A stretch of 64,000 nucleotides of DNA from Galbibacter sp048266365 (GTDB taxonomy: Bacteria > Bacteroidota > Bacteroidia > Flavobacteriales > Flavobacteriaceae), in NCBI RefSeq assembly GCF_048266365.1, contig NZ_JBLWZP010000003.1, forward strand, positions 62,001 to 126,000, written 5' to 3'. Positions 54,272 to 63,291 of the stretch are shown here, in pieces (the stretch's first letter is position 1; the number at the start of each line of letters is the position of its first letter). The translations under genes and the position numbers were made by a program. The notes under the pieces are model-generated. The model saw nothing but the letters and a program-made list of their open reading frames with translations, had not been told where the DNA came from and did not search any database.

Positions 54272-54943
54272 TTACGCTTTTGGCTCGTCAAACTTTTTTA
54301 CACCGGCTTTAATGGCATAGTCCAAGTTATTTTCCTTTGGAACGATTGGACAAGAAAATATCTCGTTATAAGCGCAATAAGGGTTGTAGGCTTTATTGAA
54401 GTTGATGACAATACTATCACCCTTTGGAATAGACAAATCAAGATACCGTCCTCCTCCATAAGTTTCCTCTCCATTTGTCAGATCAGAAAAAGGTAAAAAC
54501 AAATAGTTCTCAAATTCTTCTGTCTCCCTTAATTGCAGGTTTTGATATACATTAAGTTCAAATCTTTCTCCGTGGAGCTCGAAACTAACAACTCCAAAGA
54601 GTACTTCTTGACTCATTCTTTCTGTAGTTGTTGGCATAAAAAAAGGCTGCTCATTAGGGGTACGTCTAAATTCAGCTGTAACGCTAAAGCTTGTGTCTAT
54701 TGGAAAAAAGTCCAGTTCTTTAAAGCTGGCAAGATCCTTTTTCTTTAGCGGAGAACTCTTTGGATCAGAGAATTCCTGATTCATTTTTTTTTGGAACAGT
54801 ACAGCCTGATCAAATGGGTTGTCAGCCGTCACAGCAGCTTCTATTTTTTCCTGTGTATCGGTTTTCTCGTCATGGTACTTTTTACCATCCTTGCATCCGT
54901 AACTCACCATTAGAATCGAAATACAAACTATCCAAACTCTCAT
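54272..54943 (-). CDS. DUF1684 lipoprotein
   Basis: The start is taken at the Met before RVWIVCISILM, giving 223 residues with a lipobox MVSYGC. The DUF1684 core is seen in FQKKMNQEFSDPKSSPLKKKDLASFKELDFFPID, LPFSDLTNGEETYGGGRYLDL and INFNKAYNPYCAYNEIFSCPIVPKENNLDYAI. The conserved YGGGRY and NPYC-Y segments suggest a metal or ligand site, but the family has no settled function. It faces the periplasm or outer surface. It lies 54 bp downstream of the secreted hydrolase gene on the same strand. Confidence 0.85.
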   Translation of the reverse strand: MRVWIVCISILMVSYGCKDGKKYHDEKTDTQEKIEAAVTADNPFDQAVLFQKKMNQEFSDPKSSPLKKKDLASFKELDFFPIDTSFSVTAEFRRTPNEQPFFMPTTTERMSQEVLFGVVSFELHGERFELNVYQNLQLRETEEFENYLFLPFSDLTNGEETYGGGRYLDLSIPKGDSIVINFNKAYNPYCAYNEIFSCPIVPKENNLDYAIKAGVKKFDEPKA

Positions 54944-54997
54944 AATATTGAAATTTAGCCCCAAAGTTACAACTAAACTTCTGATTTAAGGAATAAT

Positions 54998-56365
54998 TCA
55001 ATAGCGTGCTTCCAGTCCGTAGGACTCTAAAAGTTCATTGTATTCGGGCTGGATTCTCAACAATGCAATGCCTTGTTGTTTATCTAACAATTGGGTGTCC
55101 TTGAATCCATTTTTAAGCATTTTATCCAGATAGTATAGTGCCATTCCGTACTCGCTCTTTTGAACGGTATAACTTAGCACCTTTAGGTATGCATCATAAT
55201 TTTTCGCATCTATCAAGGTTTGCAAAATAGCTATATACAATTTATTATCAAGTTGGTCTGTTCCACTGTATGAGGATGTCAGCTCACTGGCTGCAACATC
55301 CAAGAAACCAAGCAATCGAGCTCCCAAATTCTTCTTTTCCCTTATCGGAGAAGATAGAAAATTGTTTTTTATACTATCGACTTGTTGTTGCCAATACGTC
55401 ATTGATTCTAAATCAGCCCTAGCTACATCCTGTGGTAAAAAGGTTAAATAATCAATGTATTTATAAGTTTCGATTCTTCGGACTTCGTTCCATGCATTTC
55501 TTTGTTTGCGATAATCTTTATTTTTTCGAATTTCTTTTTGCAAGGATTTTAAACTATCCTTGTCGATGGTAAATCTGTAGTTAGACACATTAACATTCAT
55601 GTCATTATAAGCTCTATAAACTAAATTATCCGCGATTAGATCTTGATTAAATGCTAGATCCATTTTAAAATATTCCCCTATTTTATCTTGTGCCTCAGGA
55701 CGTGTATTTTTATTGATCGATTTCACAGTAACCAATCGGACTGCCTTATCAATATATTGGCTTGGTGGCCACTGGTGACCCCCTGAAAACACCAATAAAT
55801 TAGCATCAAACTTCTTTTGTTCAAGATAATTCATTGCTTGTAGCATTTCGTTGTAGTTGAAATCCTGATCACCGACTATACCGATGTAAAAAAACTTGTT
55901 TTCTGTAGGAATGTAAGCAGGTACATTAGAAAAAGATGCACCGCATGCAATAACACCTTTTATTTGTGAGGACATCACTGCGATGCTCATAGCTAAACGA
56001 GCTCCACCGGAAAAACCCGCCATATAAATGGCATTTTTATCAATTGAAAAACGGTTTATCACCTCTGTGTAAAATGTTCTTGATCTACGTAAATTCTCCT
56101 GATAGTTTCCGTTTTTGATTCCATTGGATGCAGCAATTACATAACCATAACGATCTGCTGACTCTTCAAAAGTCTCAACCGCTTCTGCCCCATCTCCAGT
56201 TGGAGAAAACACCATGATTACCGGCCATTTTTTATCTTCTCTATACTGCTCAGGAAGATAAACAGTGTAGGTATCATCGGAATTCGGTATGGTTAAAGCT
56301 TCCAAAATTTGTGCATTTGCGAAATAGGCTCCTAACAAACACAGGATCAGCGTTATTTTTTTCAT
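54998..56365 (-). CDS. Secreted alpha/beta-hydrolase (esterase-like)
   Basis: The 455-residue protein has a Sec signal ending YFANAQ. The N-terminal ~220 residues form a PHB-depolymerase/dienelactone-hydrolase-like domain: WPVIMVFSPTGDG (oxyanion region), the nucleophile elbow AGFSGGARLAMSIA and the catalytic His in FSGGHQWPP. The C-terminal ~230 residues are helical, possibly TPR-like (AILQTLIDAKNYDAYLKVLSYT), and may hold a partner. The substrate is unknown; an ester or peptide is likely. Confidence 0.8.
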   Translation of the reverse strand: MKKITLILCLLGAYFANAQILEALTIPNSDDTYTVYLPEQYREDKKWPVIMVFSPTGDGAEAVETFEESADRYGYVIAASNGIKNGNYQENLRRSRTFYTEVINRFSIDKNAIYMAGFSGGARLAMSIAVMSSQIKGVIACGASFSNVPAYIPTENKFFYIGIVGDQDFNYNEMLQAMNYLEQKKFDANLLVFSGGHQWPPSQYIDKAVRLVTVKSINKNTRPEAQDKIGEYFKMDLAFNQDLIADNLVYRAYNDMNVNVSNYRFTIDKDSLKSLQKEIRKNKDYRKQRNAWNEVRRIETYKYIDYLTFLPQDVARADLESMTYWQQQVDSIKNNFLSSPIREKKNLGARLLGFLDVAASELTSSYSGTDQLDNKLYIAILQTLIDAKNYDAYLKVLSYTVQKSEYGMALYYLDKMLKNGFKDTQLLDKQQGIALLRIQPEYNELLESYGLEARY

Positions 56366-56437
56366 CTTTAATAACTATAGGGGTTGGCGTAACTTCAAAA
56401 TATAGATAACTACGCTATATCTGATGTTAAAATACAA

Positions 56438-56445
56438 TACCTTTG
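56438..56445 (+). promoter_or_regulatory. -7 box upstream of DUF1543 gene
   Basis: TACCTTTG is an exact TAnnTTTG match, 18 bp before the chosen ATG. This supports the later start at 56464. No exact -33 element. Confidence 0.45.
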
Positions 56446-56463
56446 TGTTTTGGCAAAACTATT

Positions 56464-57021
56464 ATGGCAAAGGATTTAAAATTATTTATGGTTATGTTGG
56501 GCTGTAAACCCGAAGGAAGGTACACAGAACAGCATGATATTTTTTTTGGTATCGGTGAGTCCCTCAAAGAGCTCTTACCTCAAATGAATGAATTTTGGCC
56601 TGAAGCCAAGGGGCAAATTCACATTGATGCTTGGAGAGAAGTACGTCATGTTGATGGCTATTCAATAACAATTGAAGAACGCCGACATGTGCCTGATCCA
56701 CATCAGTTGTTTTTTATCAATCTTGGCGGGTACAAGGAAAATGAATTTGAGGAATACCATTACAAAATTCTGACTGTCACGAAATCAAAGGCAGATGCGA
56801 TCAAAAATTCTAAGGAATCAGCATTTTACAAACACTGCGGCTTTGAAGGTGCGCCCTCCCATATTGATGATAAGTATGGTGTGGATGTAGATGACATTTA
56901 TACAATAGAAGAGATCCTACCGACATCTGTGAAACAAATGTACCAACTAAGTTATACAAAATCTTCAGAGCAATTGGAAGATGAACTCCACATTGGTTAC
57001 CTTAAAATTAATAATCTATAA
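56464..57021 (+). CDS. DUF1543 family protein
   Basis: The start is the Met before AKDLKLFMVMLGCKPEGR, giving 185 residues; the 7-codon upstream extension overlaps the promoter. Two similar halves are visible: LKLFMVMLGCKPEGRYTEQHDIFFGIGESL and QLFFINLGGYKENEFEEYHYKILTV. Both carry a G-x(4-5)-E-x-H motif, which is typical of DUF1543 proteins and suggests an internal duplication. It is cytoplasmic, with no known function. Confidence 0.82.
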   Translation: MAKDLKLFMVMLGCKPEGRYTEQHDIFFGIGESLKELLPQMNEFWPEAKGQIHIDAWREVRHVDGYSITIEERRHVPDPHQLFFINLGGYKENEFEEYHYKILTVTKSKADAIKNSKESAFYKHCGFEGAPSHIDDKYGVDVDDIYTIEEILPTSVKQMYQLSYTKSSEQLEDELHIGYLKINNL

Positions 57022-57040
57022 GATTATGAAATAAGTATAC

Positions 57041-57514
57041 TCATCGTACTTTGCCGAATAATCCAGTTGACCTGCGATTGTGTCCAATAGGATTACTTTC
57101 AACGACTTTAGAGAGCACAATAGAAGTACGTACCTCACCATAGGTAATCAAACGATCAATAAATTCTTCCAAATGGAATTGATCAGACAGGACCACCTCC
57201 ATCAATAAGTTTTCATTACCCGTGATACGATAACAATTGCGAACCTCCGTGTATGTTTTCACTTGTTCCATAAATGGTTTAAGTTTTCCCATAAACGCTT
57301 TCAGAGTAACAAAAGCCTTCAGCTGATAACCCGATTGAATATGATTTAAGGCTACCTTATATCCGGTAATAATCCCAAAATCCTCCATTTTTTTTATCCG
57401 CTCTGCAACCGCCGGTGAAGACAGTCCAACTTTACGTCCAATTTCAGCATTGGTGTAGCGTGCATTCTCCTGTAAAAGTCTTAGAATAGACCAGTTTAAA
57501 TCGTCATTTTTCAT
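57041..57514 (-). CDS. Lrp/AsnC-family transcriptional regulator
   Basis: The 157-residue protein has an N-terminal HTH (LNWSILRLLQENARYTNAEIGRKVGLSSPAVAERIKKM) followed by the AsnC ligand-binding RAM domain (YQLKAFVTLKAF, VRNCYRITGNENLLMEVVLSD). It responds to amino acids or related metabolites and usually controls a nearby transporter or itself. It is divergent from the small helical protein gene at 57630. Confidence 0.93.
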   Translation of the reverse strand: MKNDDLNWSILRLLQENARYTNAEIGRKVGLSSPAVAERIKKMEDFGIITGYKVALNHIQSGYQLKAFVTLKAFMGKLKPFMEQVKTYTEVRNCYRITGNENLLMEVVLSDQFHLEEFIDRLITYGEVRTSIVLSKVVESNPIGHNRRSTGLFGKVR

Positions 57515-57629
57515 TTTAAATGAAATTTCGTGTTTTACCTTAATAGTTAATGCAAATTAACTATTTCACTTTAAAATCAAAACTAATAATCGGTAAATCT
57601 GTAGTATTTTTGGGATATAAAGCAATGTG

Positions 57630-58049
57630 ATGAAGAAACACTATTCATATTATAAAAGACGTCATGTCACCAAGTTACCGGTATACCGGAAGGCACTGCA
57701 TATTTTTAAGCTCAGCCGTCAAGTTGTGGATTTTCTTCGTGGTGATAAATCAATCTTAGATTTACACCGATCCAGCTGTACTTCGGATCAGTTTTCCGAG
57801 AAACTCATCTTGGCTACTCTTGGTTTAGCACCAAAGATTGCCATAGCTGAAAGTTCTCCGGATCCTACAGTTAAGCATGCATCCATTTCTTCAATTGAAC
57901 GTACCACCGCTGCAATTTTGCATTACTGTGAAAAACTAGAAAGTTCTCATAAACACAGTAGTGAGTTTTTGAGCTTACTGCGTACAGAGGTTACTAAATT
58001 TGGACACTTACACGATAAATGGGCCATCTCAATACACAACCAAAACTAA
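57630..58049 (+). CDS. Small helical protein, four-helix-bundle-like
   Basis: The ATG at 57630 (MKKHYSYYKRRH) is preferred over the in-frame GTG one codon earlier, giving 139 residues. The N-terminal VYRKALHIFKLSRQVVDFL resembles the first helix of the S23/four-helix-bundle proteins. The rest is helical with an Ala/Thr-rich middle. There is no catalytic motif. A TATTTTTG box at 57605-57612 may be its promoter. Its stop overlaps the stop of the convergent ABC ATPase gene by 4 bp. Confidence 0.6.
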   Translation: MKKHYSYYKRRHVTKLPVYRKALHIFKLSRQVVDFLRGDKSILDLHRSSCTSDQFSEKLILATLGLAPKIAIAESSPDPTVKHASISSIERTTAAILHYCEKLESSHKHSSEFLSLLRTEVTKFGHLHDKWAISIHNQN

Positions 58050-59569
58050 TTATCAGTTCTCGAGCCGTTTTCAATAACCTTTCCTTTTTCAAGAACCAAT
58101 ACCTTTTGAACACTATCCGGTATTTCATTTTTGTGGTGAGACACATAGACCATGGTTATATGTCTAGAGGTACATATGTGATCCAATAAGCTTTTAAAGT
58201 ATTGGATTTGATCAGCATCCATGCCCTGGCAGGGTTCATCTAATATTAGTAGTGCAGGAGCCTTGACAAGAGCTCTAAGCAACAAAATCACACGTTGTTC
58301 TCCAAGAGAGGCATTTAGAAAAAGCGTATCTGCAAGTTTTGTCAGGTTTACAAGTTCCAGCCATGAATGAGCAATCGTTCGCTGATGCGGTGTTACCGGA
58401 GACGCTGTCCCTATTTCATCGCGATATCCTGAAATAATTACATCGGTACAACTCAAAGTACTATATGGTTTAGCATCGCTGCTTATACCCGGCACACTAC
58501 TGAGTACACCATTTCCCCTCATAAAATACAAATGGAGTTCCGGGGATAGGAAACCAATGCGATTTTTAATATCCCAAATACTTTCACCACTACCTCTTTT
58601 TAGATCAAAAAGGATCAAATCATTGGTATACCCTTGAGGGTTGTCTGCAGTCACCATACTTAGAAGGGTCGACTTTCCGGCACCATTATGTCCTAATAGC
58701 GCCCAACATTCTCCCTGCTTAACTTCCCAATTAATGTCAACAAGAATTGGTTTACCCTTCATTTGCACATTAACATGCTTCATTTTGATGATAGTCTCGA
58801 ATTGTTCTGTATCTCGACTTAATAGTGTATCGACTTTAACCTCGGTATTTATGATTGATCCACTATACTCTTGTGTTCCAATATGCTGCGGAGATCCTTG
58901 AAAGGTTATTTGCCCTTCTTTTAACACCAATACATTTTCAACAAAGTCAGGAATTTCACTTTTTCCGCAAATCAACACAAAACTAAGCCCCTGGATGGTC
59001 AACTTTTCAAGTAACTCTGCTAACTGTGCCCTGGCTTGTACATCCAACCCTGTAAAAGGCTGATCCATTATCAGAAGTTCCGGTTGCTCTAAAATAGCAC
59101 CTATTAATTGCAGTCGCTTGCGCTCCCCATTGCTGAGTTGCATAAGATTTCTATCCAATAAGTATCGTATCTTAAAGGTGTCCAACAGCTCCAAATCCTC
59201 TATTGTCAGATCTTCTCGACCCAACCGCTTAAACAACTGTTGTAGGAACTCGGGAACAGTCATTGGATTTTCGTAATCATGAAACTCATAACGCTTACTA
59301 TAGTAGGTACTCCCTAATCCTGCTATTTCACTAAAGTGATCTTGTTGAGAAACAAAAATTGTACGAAAGGAATTTTCAACCTCGCCGGATGTAGGGTGTA
59401 CTTCCTTACAGATGAGCTTGGCCAGTGAAGTCTTTCCACTGCCGGAGGATCCAATAATGGCTAATGATTTTCCAGCCTTAAGTTGAAATGTAATATCCTT
59501 TAATACCGGGGTATTTTTATATGAAAGTGAGGCCTTTTCAAGGCTCACCATTGGGTAATCAGAAACCAT
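58046..59569 (-). CDS. Duplicated ABC ATPase, ModF-like
   Basis: The 507-residue protein has two nucleotide-binding domains in tandem. The first has Walker A GSSGSGKTSL, signature LSNGERKRLQL and Walker B LLIMDQPFTGLD. The second has Walker A GHNGAGKSTLL, signature NASLGEQRVILLLRALV and Walker B LLILDEPCQGMD. The second signature is degenerate (ASLGE). No permease gene is adjacent. ModF/PhrA-type proteins are stand-alone double ATPases of unclear role, sometimes linked to molybdate or to translation. Confidence 0.82.
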   Translation of the reverse strand: MVSDYPMVSLEKASLSYKNTPVLKDITFQLKAGKSLAIIGSSGSGKTSLAKLICKEVHPTSGEVENSFRTIFVSQQDHFSEIAGLGSTYYSKRYEFHDYENPMTVPEFLQQLFKRLGREDLTIEDLELLDTFKIRYLLDRNLMQLSNGERKRLQLIGAILEQPELLIMDQPFTGLDVQARAQLAELLEKLTIQGLSFVLICGKSEIPDFVENVLVLKEGQITFQGSPQHIGTQEYSGSIINTEVKVDTLLSRDTEQFETIIKMKHVNVQMKGKPILVDINWEVKQGECWALLGHNGAGKSTLLSMVTADNPQGYTNDLILFDLKRGSGESIWDIKNRIGFLSPELHLYFMRGNGVLSSVPGISSDAKPYSTLSCTDVIISGYRDEIGTASPVTPHQRTIAHSWLELVNLTKLADTLFLNASLGEQRVILLLRALVKAPALLILDEPCQGMDADQIQYFKSLLDHICTSRHITMVYVSHHKNEIPDSVQKVLVLEKGKVIENGSRTDN

Positions 59570-59610
59570 ATTGCACTATATTCTAATAAGAATCGAAAGT
59601 AATCAAAAAT

Positions 59611-59643
59611 CTTAAGACCAACAGCAATTATGTTGGTCCTAAG
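59611..59643 (-). terminator. Terminator downstream of icmF
   Basis: A hairpin with 8-bp perfect inner stem GACCAACA/TGTTGGTC extends through one mismatch to TTAAG/CTAAG, with a 7-nt loop. On the minus strand it is followed by a T-rich tail (ATTTTTGATT). It begins just after the icmF stop codon. Confidence 0.7.
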
Positions 59644-59645
59644 AG

Positions 59646-62600
59646 TTACATATTTCTTCTATACTGACCTCCTACCTCAAACAAGGCTGTAGTAATTTGT
59701 CCTAGCGAACAGTACTTACTCGCCTCCATGAGGGCTTCGAATATATTGCTGTTTTCAATAGCAGCTTGTTTAACCTCCTGCAAAGCCTGCTCAGCTTCCT
59801 TTGCATAGGCTTTATGCAAAGTAGATAAGGTTGTTAATTGCAGTTGTTTTTCAGCTTCGGTTGCCCGAATGACTTCTTTTGGAATAACAGTCAAAGAACC
59901 TTTGCTGCTGAGAAACGTATTAACTCCTATAATCGGATATTCTCCTTTGTGTTTAAGGGTTTCGTAATACAGGCTTTCTTCCTGAATTTTTGATCGCTGA
60001 TACATAGTTTCCATAGCCCCTAGTACTCCTCCACGCTCTGTAATTCTATCGAATTCTAAAAGAACGGCTTGTTCAACCAAATCCGTTAGTTCTTCTATGA
60101 TAAAACTACCTTGAATGGGGTTTTCATTTTTAGCAAGACCCAGTTCTTTATTAATAATAAGCTGAATGGCCATGGCCCGACGAACAGACTCTTCAGTGGG
60201 AGTGGTAATGGCTTCATCATAAGCATTGGTATGCAATGAATTACAATTATCGTATATGGCATAAAGTGCCTGTAAGGTAGTACGGATATCATTAAAGTCT
60301 ATTTCTTGAGCATGTAAGGATCTTCCGGAGGTTTGAATGTGATATTTCAACATCTGAGATCGTGGGTTTGCACCGTATTTATCTCGCATGGCTTTAGCCC
60401 ATATTTTTCGGGCTACACGCCCAATGACTGCATATTCCGCATCCACACCATTGGAGAAGAAAAAGGAAAGGTTTGGACCAAATTTATTGATATCCATACC
60501 CCTACTCAAATAGTACTCCACATAGGTAAATCCATTTGCTAAGGTAAAAGCTAACTGCGTAATAGGGTTGGCCCCTGCCTCAGCGATATGATATCCTGAA
60601 ATTGAAACAGAATAAAAGTTTCGAACTTCATTGGCTATAAAATACCCTTGGACATCCCCCATCAATTTTAAAGCAAATTCTGTTGAAAATATACAGGTAT
60701 TTTGTGCTTGATCTTCTTTTAATATATCTGCCTGAACCGTTCCGCGCACTTGCGTCATAGTTTTAGCCTTAATGTCGTTGTAAACCTTCGGATCCAATAC
60801 CATATCCCCGGTTACACCGAGGAGCATCAGCCCCAGCCCGTCATTACCCTCAGGTAACTGGCTGTCTGCATTCTTATGGCCATCTACTGAAAATCCGTGA
60901 TATCGTGGAGGATTTTGACCTCTTTCTTTATAAATAGCCTCAATTTTAGCCGACACCGCCTTTTCTAGACCATTTTCTTTGATATAGATCTCGCATTGTT
61001 GATCTATGGCAGCATTCATAAAGAAACCTAATAACATGGGAGCCGGCCCATTAATGGTCATACTAACCGAAGTCATAGGACTGGCAAGATTGAATCCACT
61101 ATAGAGTTTTTTGGCGTCGTCCAAACAACAAATCGACACCCCTGCATTACCAATCTTACCGTAGATGTCGGGCCTTAAGTCCGGATCGTTTCCATATAGG
61201 GTTACGGAATCAAATGCAGTGGATAGACGCTTAGCTTCCATGCCTAAACTTACGTAATGAAATCTTCTATTGGTACGCTCGGGTCCTCCTTCTCCTGCAA
61301 ACATTCTAGTCGGGTCTTCTTCGGTACGTTTAAAAGGATATAATCCTGAAGTAAAAGGAAATTCACCTGGAACATTTTCTTGTAACACCCAACGCAGTAG
61401 ATCACCCCACGCTTTGTATTTAGGTAATGCTACCTTTGGAATCTCACTTTTTGATAAGGTGGTTGAATGAGTTGGAATACGTATTTGTTTATCACGTACT
61501 TTAAACTCATATACGGGATTCTTATAAAGCGCCTTTTTGTCTTCCCACTGAATAAGTATATCCCAGTGGTGCGGATCTAAGTCTTTTTTAACGCGGTTGA
61601 ACTGATCAAGTAATAATTGAACTAATGACAAATTATTTTCATCCGCAACTGAATCCAAAATCAACGATTCATCAAGTCCAAATGGAGTTAAATAAGTGGT
61701 TTCAATATTTTTTTTACCGACAGTGATCAGACTAATAAGCGATCTGAAAATTCCGTAAAGATTCTGAGCAATTTCAACCTGTTGTTCAACTCTAGAGTCA
61801 TAATTACGGTTATTTTCAGAGATTTCAGAAAGGTACCGTGTCCTATTTGGAGGTATCACATAAGTTTTCTCACTTTTCTCCATTGTCACATGAAACTGAG
61901 AATTGAGTGACGAATCGGTCTTCTGCTTTAAAACCTCCATTATCGCCATATAAAGGCGATTCATACCAGGATCGTTAAACTGTGAGGCAATGGTGCCGTA
62001 AACAGGCATTTCCTCCGGATCTACATCCCACAATAAGTGATTGCGCTGATATTGTTTCTTTACATCCCTAAGGGCATCCAAGGCTCCTCTTTTGTCAAAC
62101 TTATTAATGGCTACCAGATCCGCAAAATCCAACATGTCAATTTTTTCCAATTGGGTGGCAGCTCCAAACTCAGGGGTCATTACATATAAGGATACGTTAG
62201 AGTGATCCAAAATTTCTGTATCGCTCTGACCAATTCCGGAGGTCTCTAGTATTATCAAATCAAAGTTAGCCGCTTTTAACACCGCAACAGCCTCAGCAAC
62301 GTTTTTTGAAAGCGCTAAATTAGACTGACGAGTGGCGAGACTTCTCATATATACCCTGGGATCATTAATGGCATTCATTCGAATCCTATCCCCAAGTAAA
62401 GCACCTCCGGTTTTCCGCTTTGAAGGGTCCACAGAAATAATCCCCAGTGTTTTATCTTCAAAATCAGTTAAAAACCGCCTCACAATCTCATCGACCAAAC
62501 TACTCTTACCCGAACCACCGGTACCCGTAATACCCAGAACCGGGACTTTAGCAGAATTCGACTTATTTATTTTAGAATAAATCTCCTGAAACAAATCGTG

Positions 62601-63131
62601 CTGGTTCTCAGTCAAGCTAATTAACCTGGCAATAACACCACTGTCTTTTTCAGCGAGACCGGATGCAATGGTAGTACGATCTATAGCATCAATCGCAAAA
62701 TCCGAAAGCTCCACTAGATGATTTATCATACCTTGAAGCCCCATCGCTCTACCATCATCAGGCGAATAAATCTTGGTAATCCCGTAATCCATCAATTCCT
62801 TGATTTCTTCAGGCAGTATAACACCGCCCCCACCACCGAAAACCTTTATATGTGTTGCTCCTCGTTGCTTCAGCAAATCATACATATATTTAAAATACTC
62901 ATTGTGCCCACCTTGATAAGAAGTCATTGCTATAGCGTTGACATCTTCTTCAATAGCCGTATTTACGACCTCATCCACACTTCTGTCATGGCCTAAATGT
63001 ATGACCTCAACACCCGAAGATTGAATAATTCTACGCATAATATTGATGGCTGCATCATGACCATCAAAAAGAGATGCCGCAGTGACAATTCTTATTTTAT
63101 TCTTAGGAATATATGGTTTTGTTTGATTCAT
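59646..63131 (-). CDS. icmF: Fused isobutyryl-CoA mutase (IcmF type)
   Basis: The start is the Met before NQTKPYIPKNKIRIVTAAS, giving 1161 residues. Domains run in the IcmF order. The N-terminal B12-binding domain (about 10-145) has the cobalt-ligand motif FDGHDAAINIMRR, and the GGGGVILPEEI loop follows. A MeaI-type chaperone GTPase (about 200-420) has P-loop GTGGSGKSS, QSDTEI and NKFD. A linker and the TIM-barrel mutase domain (FAGEGGPERTNRRFHYVSLG, RPDIYGKIGNAGVSI, NPITQLAF) end the protein. It interconverts isobutyryl- and butyryl-CoA, or related acyl-CoAs, using adenosylcobalamin, in the cytoplasm. An export leader is absent. Confidence 0.92.
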   Translation of the reverse strand: MNQTKPYIPKNKIRIVTAASLFDGHDAAINIMRRIIQSSGVEVIHLGHDRSVDEVVNTAIEEDVNAIAMTSYQGGHNEYFKYMYDLLKQRGATHIKVFGGGGGVILPEEIKELMDYGITKIYSPDDGRAMGLQGMINHLVELSDFAIDAIDRTTIASGLAEKDSGVIARLISLTENQHDLFQEIYSKINKSNSAKVPVLGITGTGGSGKSSLVDEIVRRFLTDFEDKTLGIISVDPSKRKTGGALLGDRIRMNAINDPRVYMRSLATRQSNLALSKNVAEAVAVLKAANFDLIILETSGIGQSDTEILDHSNVSLYVMTPEFGAATQLEKIDMLDFADLVAINKFDKRGALDALRDVKKQYQRNHLLWDVDPEEMPVYGTIASQFNDPGMNRLYMAIMEVLKQKTDSSLNSQFHVTMEKSEKTYVIPPNRTRYLSEISENNRNYDSRVEQQVEIAQNLYGIFRSLISLITVGKKNIETTYLTPFGLDESLILDSVADENNLSLVQLLLDQFNRVKKDLDPHHWDILIQWEDKKALYKNPVYEFKVRDKQIRIPTHSTTLSKSEIPKVALPKYKAWGDLLRWVLQENVPGEFPFTSGLYPFKRTEEDPTRMFAGEGGPERTNRRFHYVSLGMEAKRLSTAFDSVTLYGNDPDLRPDIYGKIGNAGVSICCLDDAKKLYSGFNLASPMTSVSMTINGPAPMLLGFFMNAAIDQQCEIYIKENGLEKAVSAKIEAIYKERGQNPPRYHGFSVDGHKNADSQLPEGNDGLGLMLLGVTGDMVLDPKVYNDIKAKTMTQVRGTVQADILKEDQAQNTCIFSTEFALKLMGDVQGYFIANEVRNFYSVSISGYHIAEAGANPITQLAFTLANGFTYVEYYLSRGMDINKFGPNLSFFFSNGVDAEYAVIGRVARKIWAKAMRDKYGANPRSQMLKYHIQTSGRSLHAQEIDFNDIRTTLQALYAIYDNCNSLHTNAYDEAITTPTEESVRRAMAIQLIINKELGLAKNENPIQGSFIIEELTDLVEQAVLLEFDRITERGGVLGAMETMYQRSKIQEESLYYETLKHKGEYPIIGVNTFLSSKGSLTVIPKEVIRATEAEKQLQLTTLSTLHKAYAKEAEQALQEVKQAAIENSNIFEALMEASKYCSLGQITTALFEVGGQYRRNM

Positions 63132-63291
63132 TTTTAAAAATATGTGATTTTGATAGCTGCAATTTAAAGAATTTGCAATCAATAAGGAATTTTGTTTTAA
63201 AATACCGCTGTTAAATATTTACAATTTCAACAAAGTAAACTTTTTTGATCATCAAAATACCGTAATTTTATGATTGAAAACAACAATTCAT

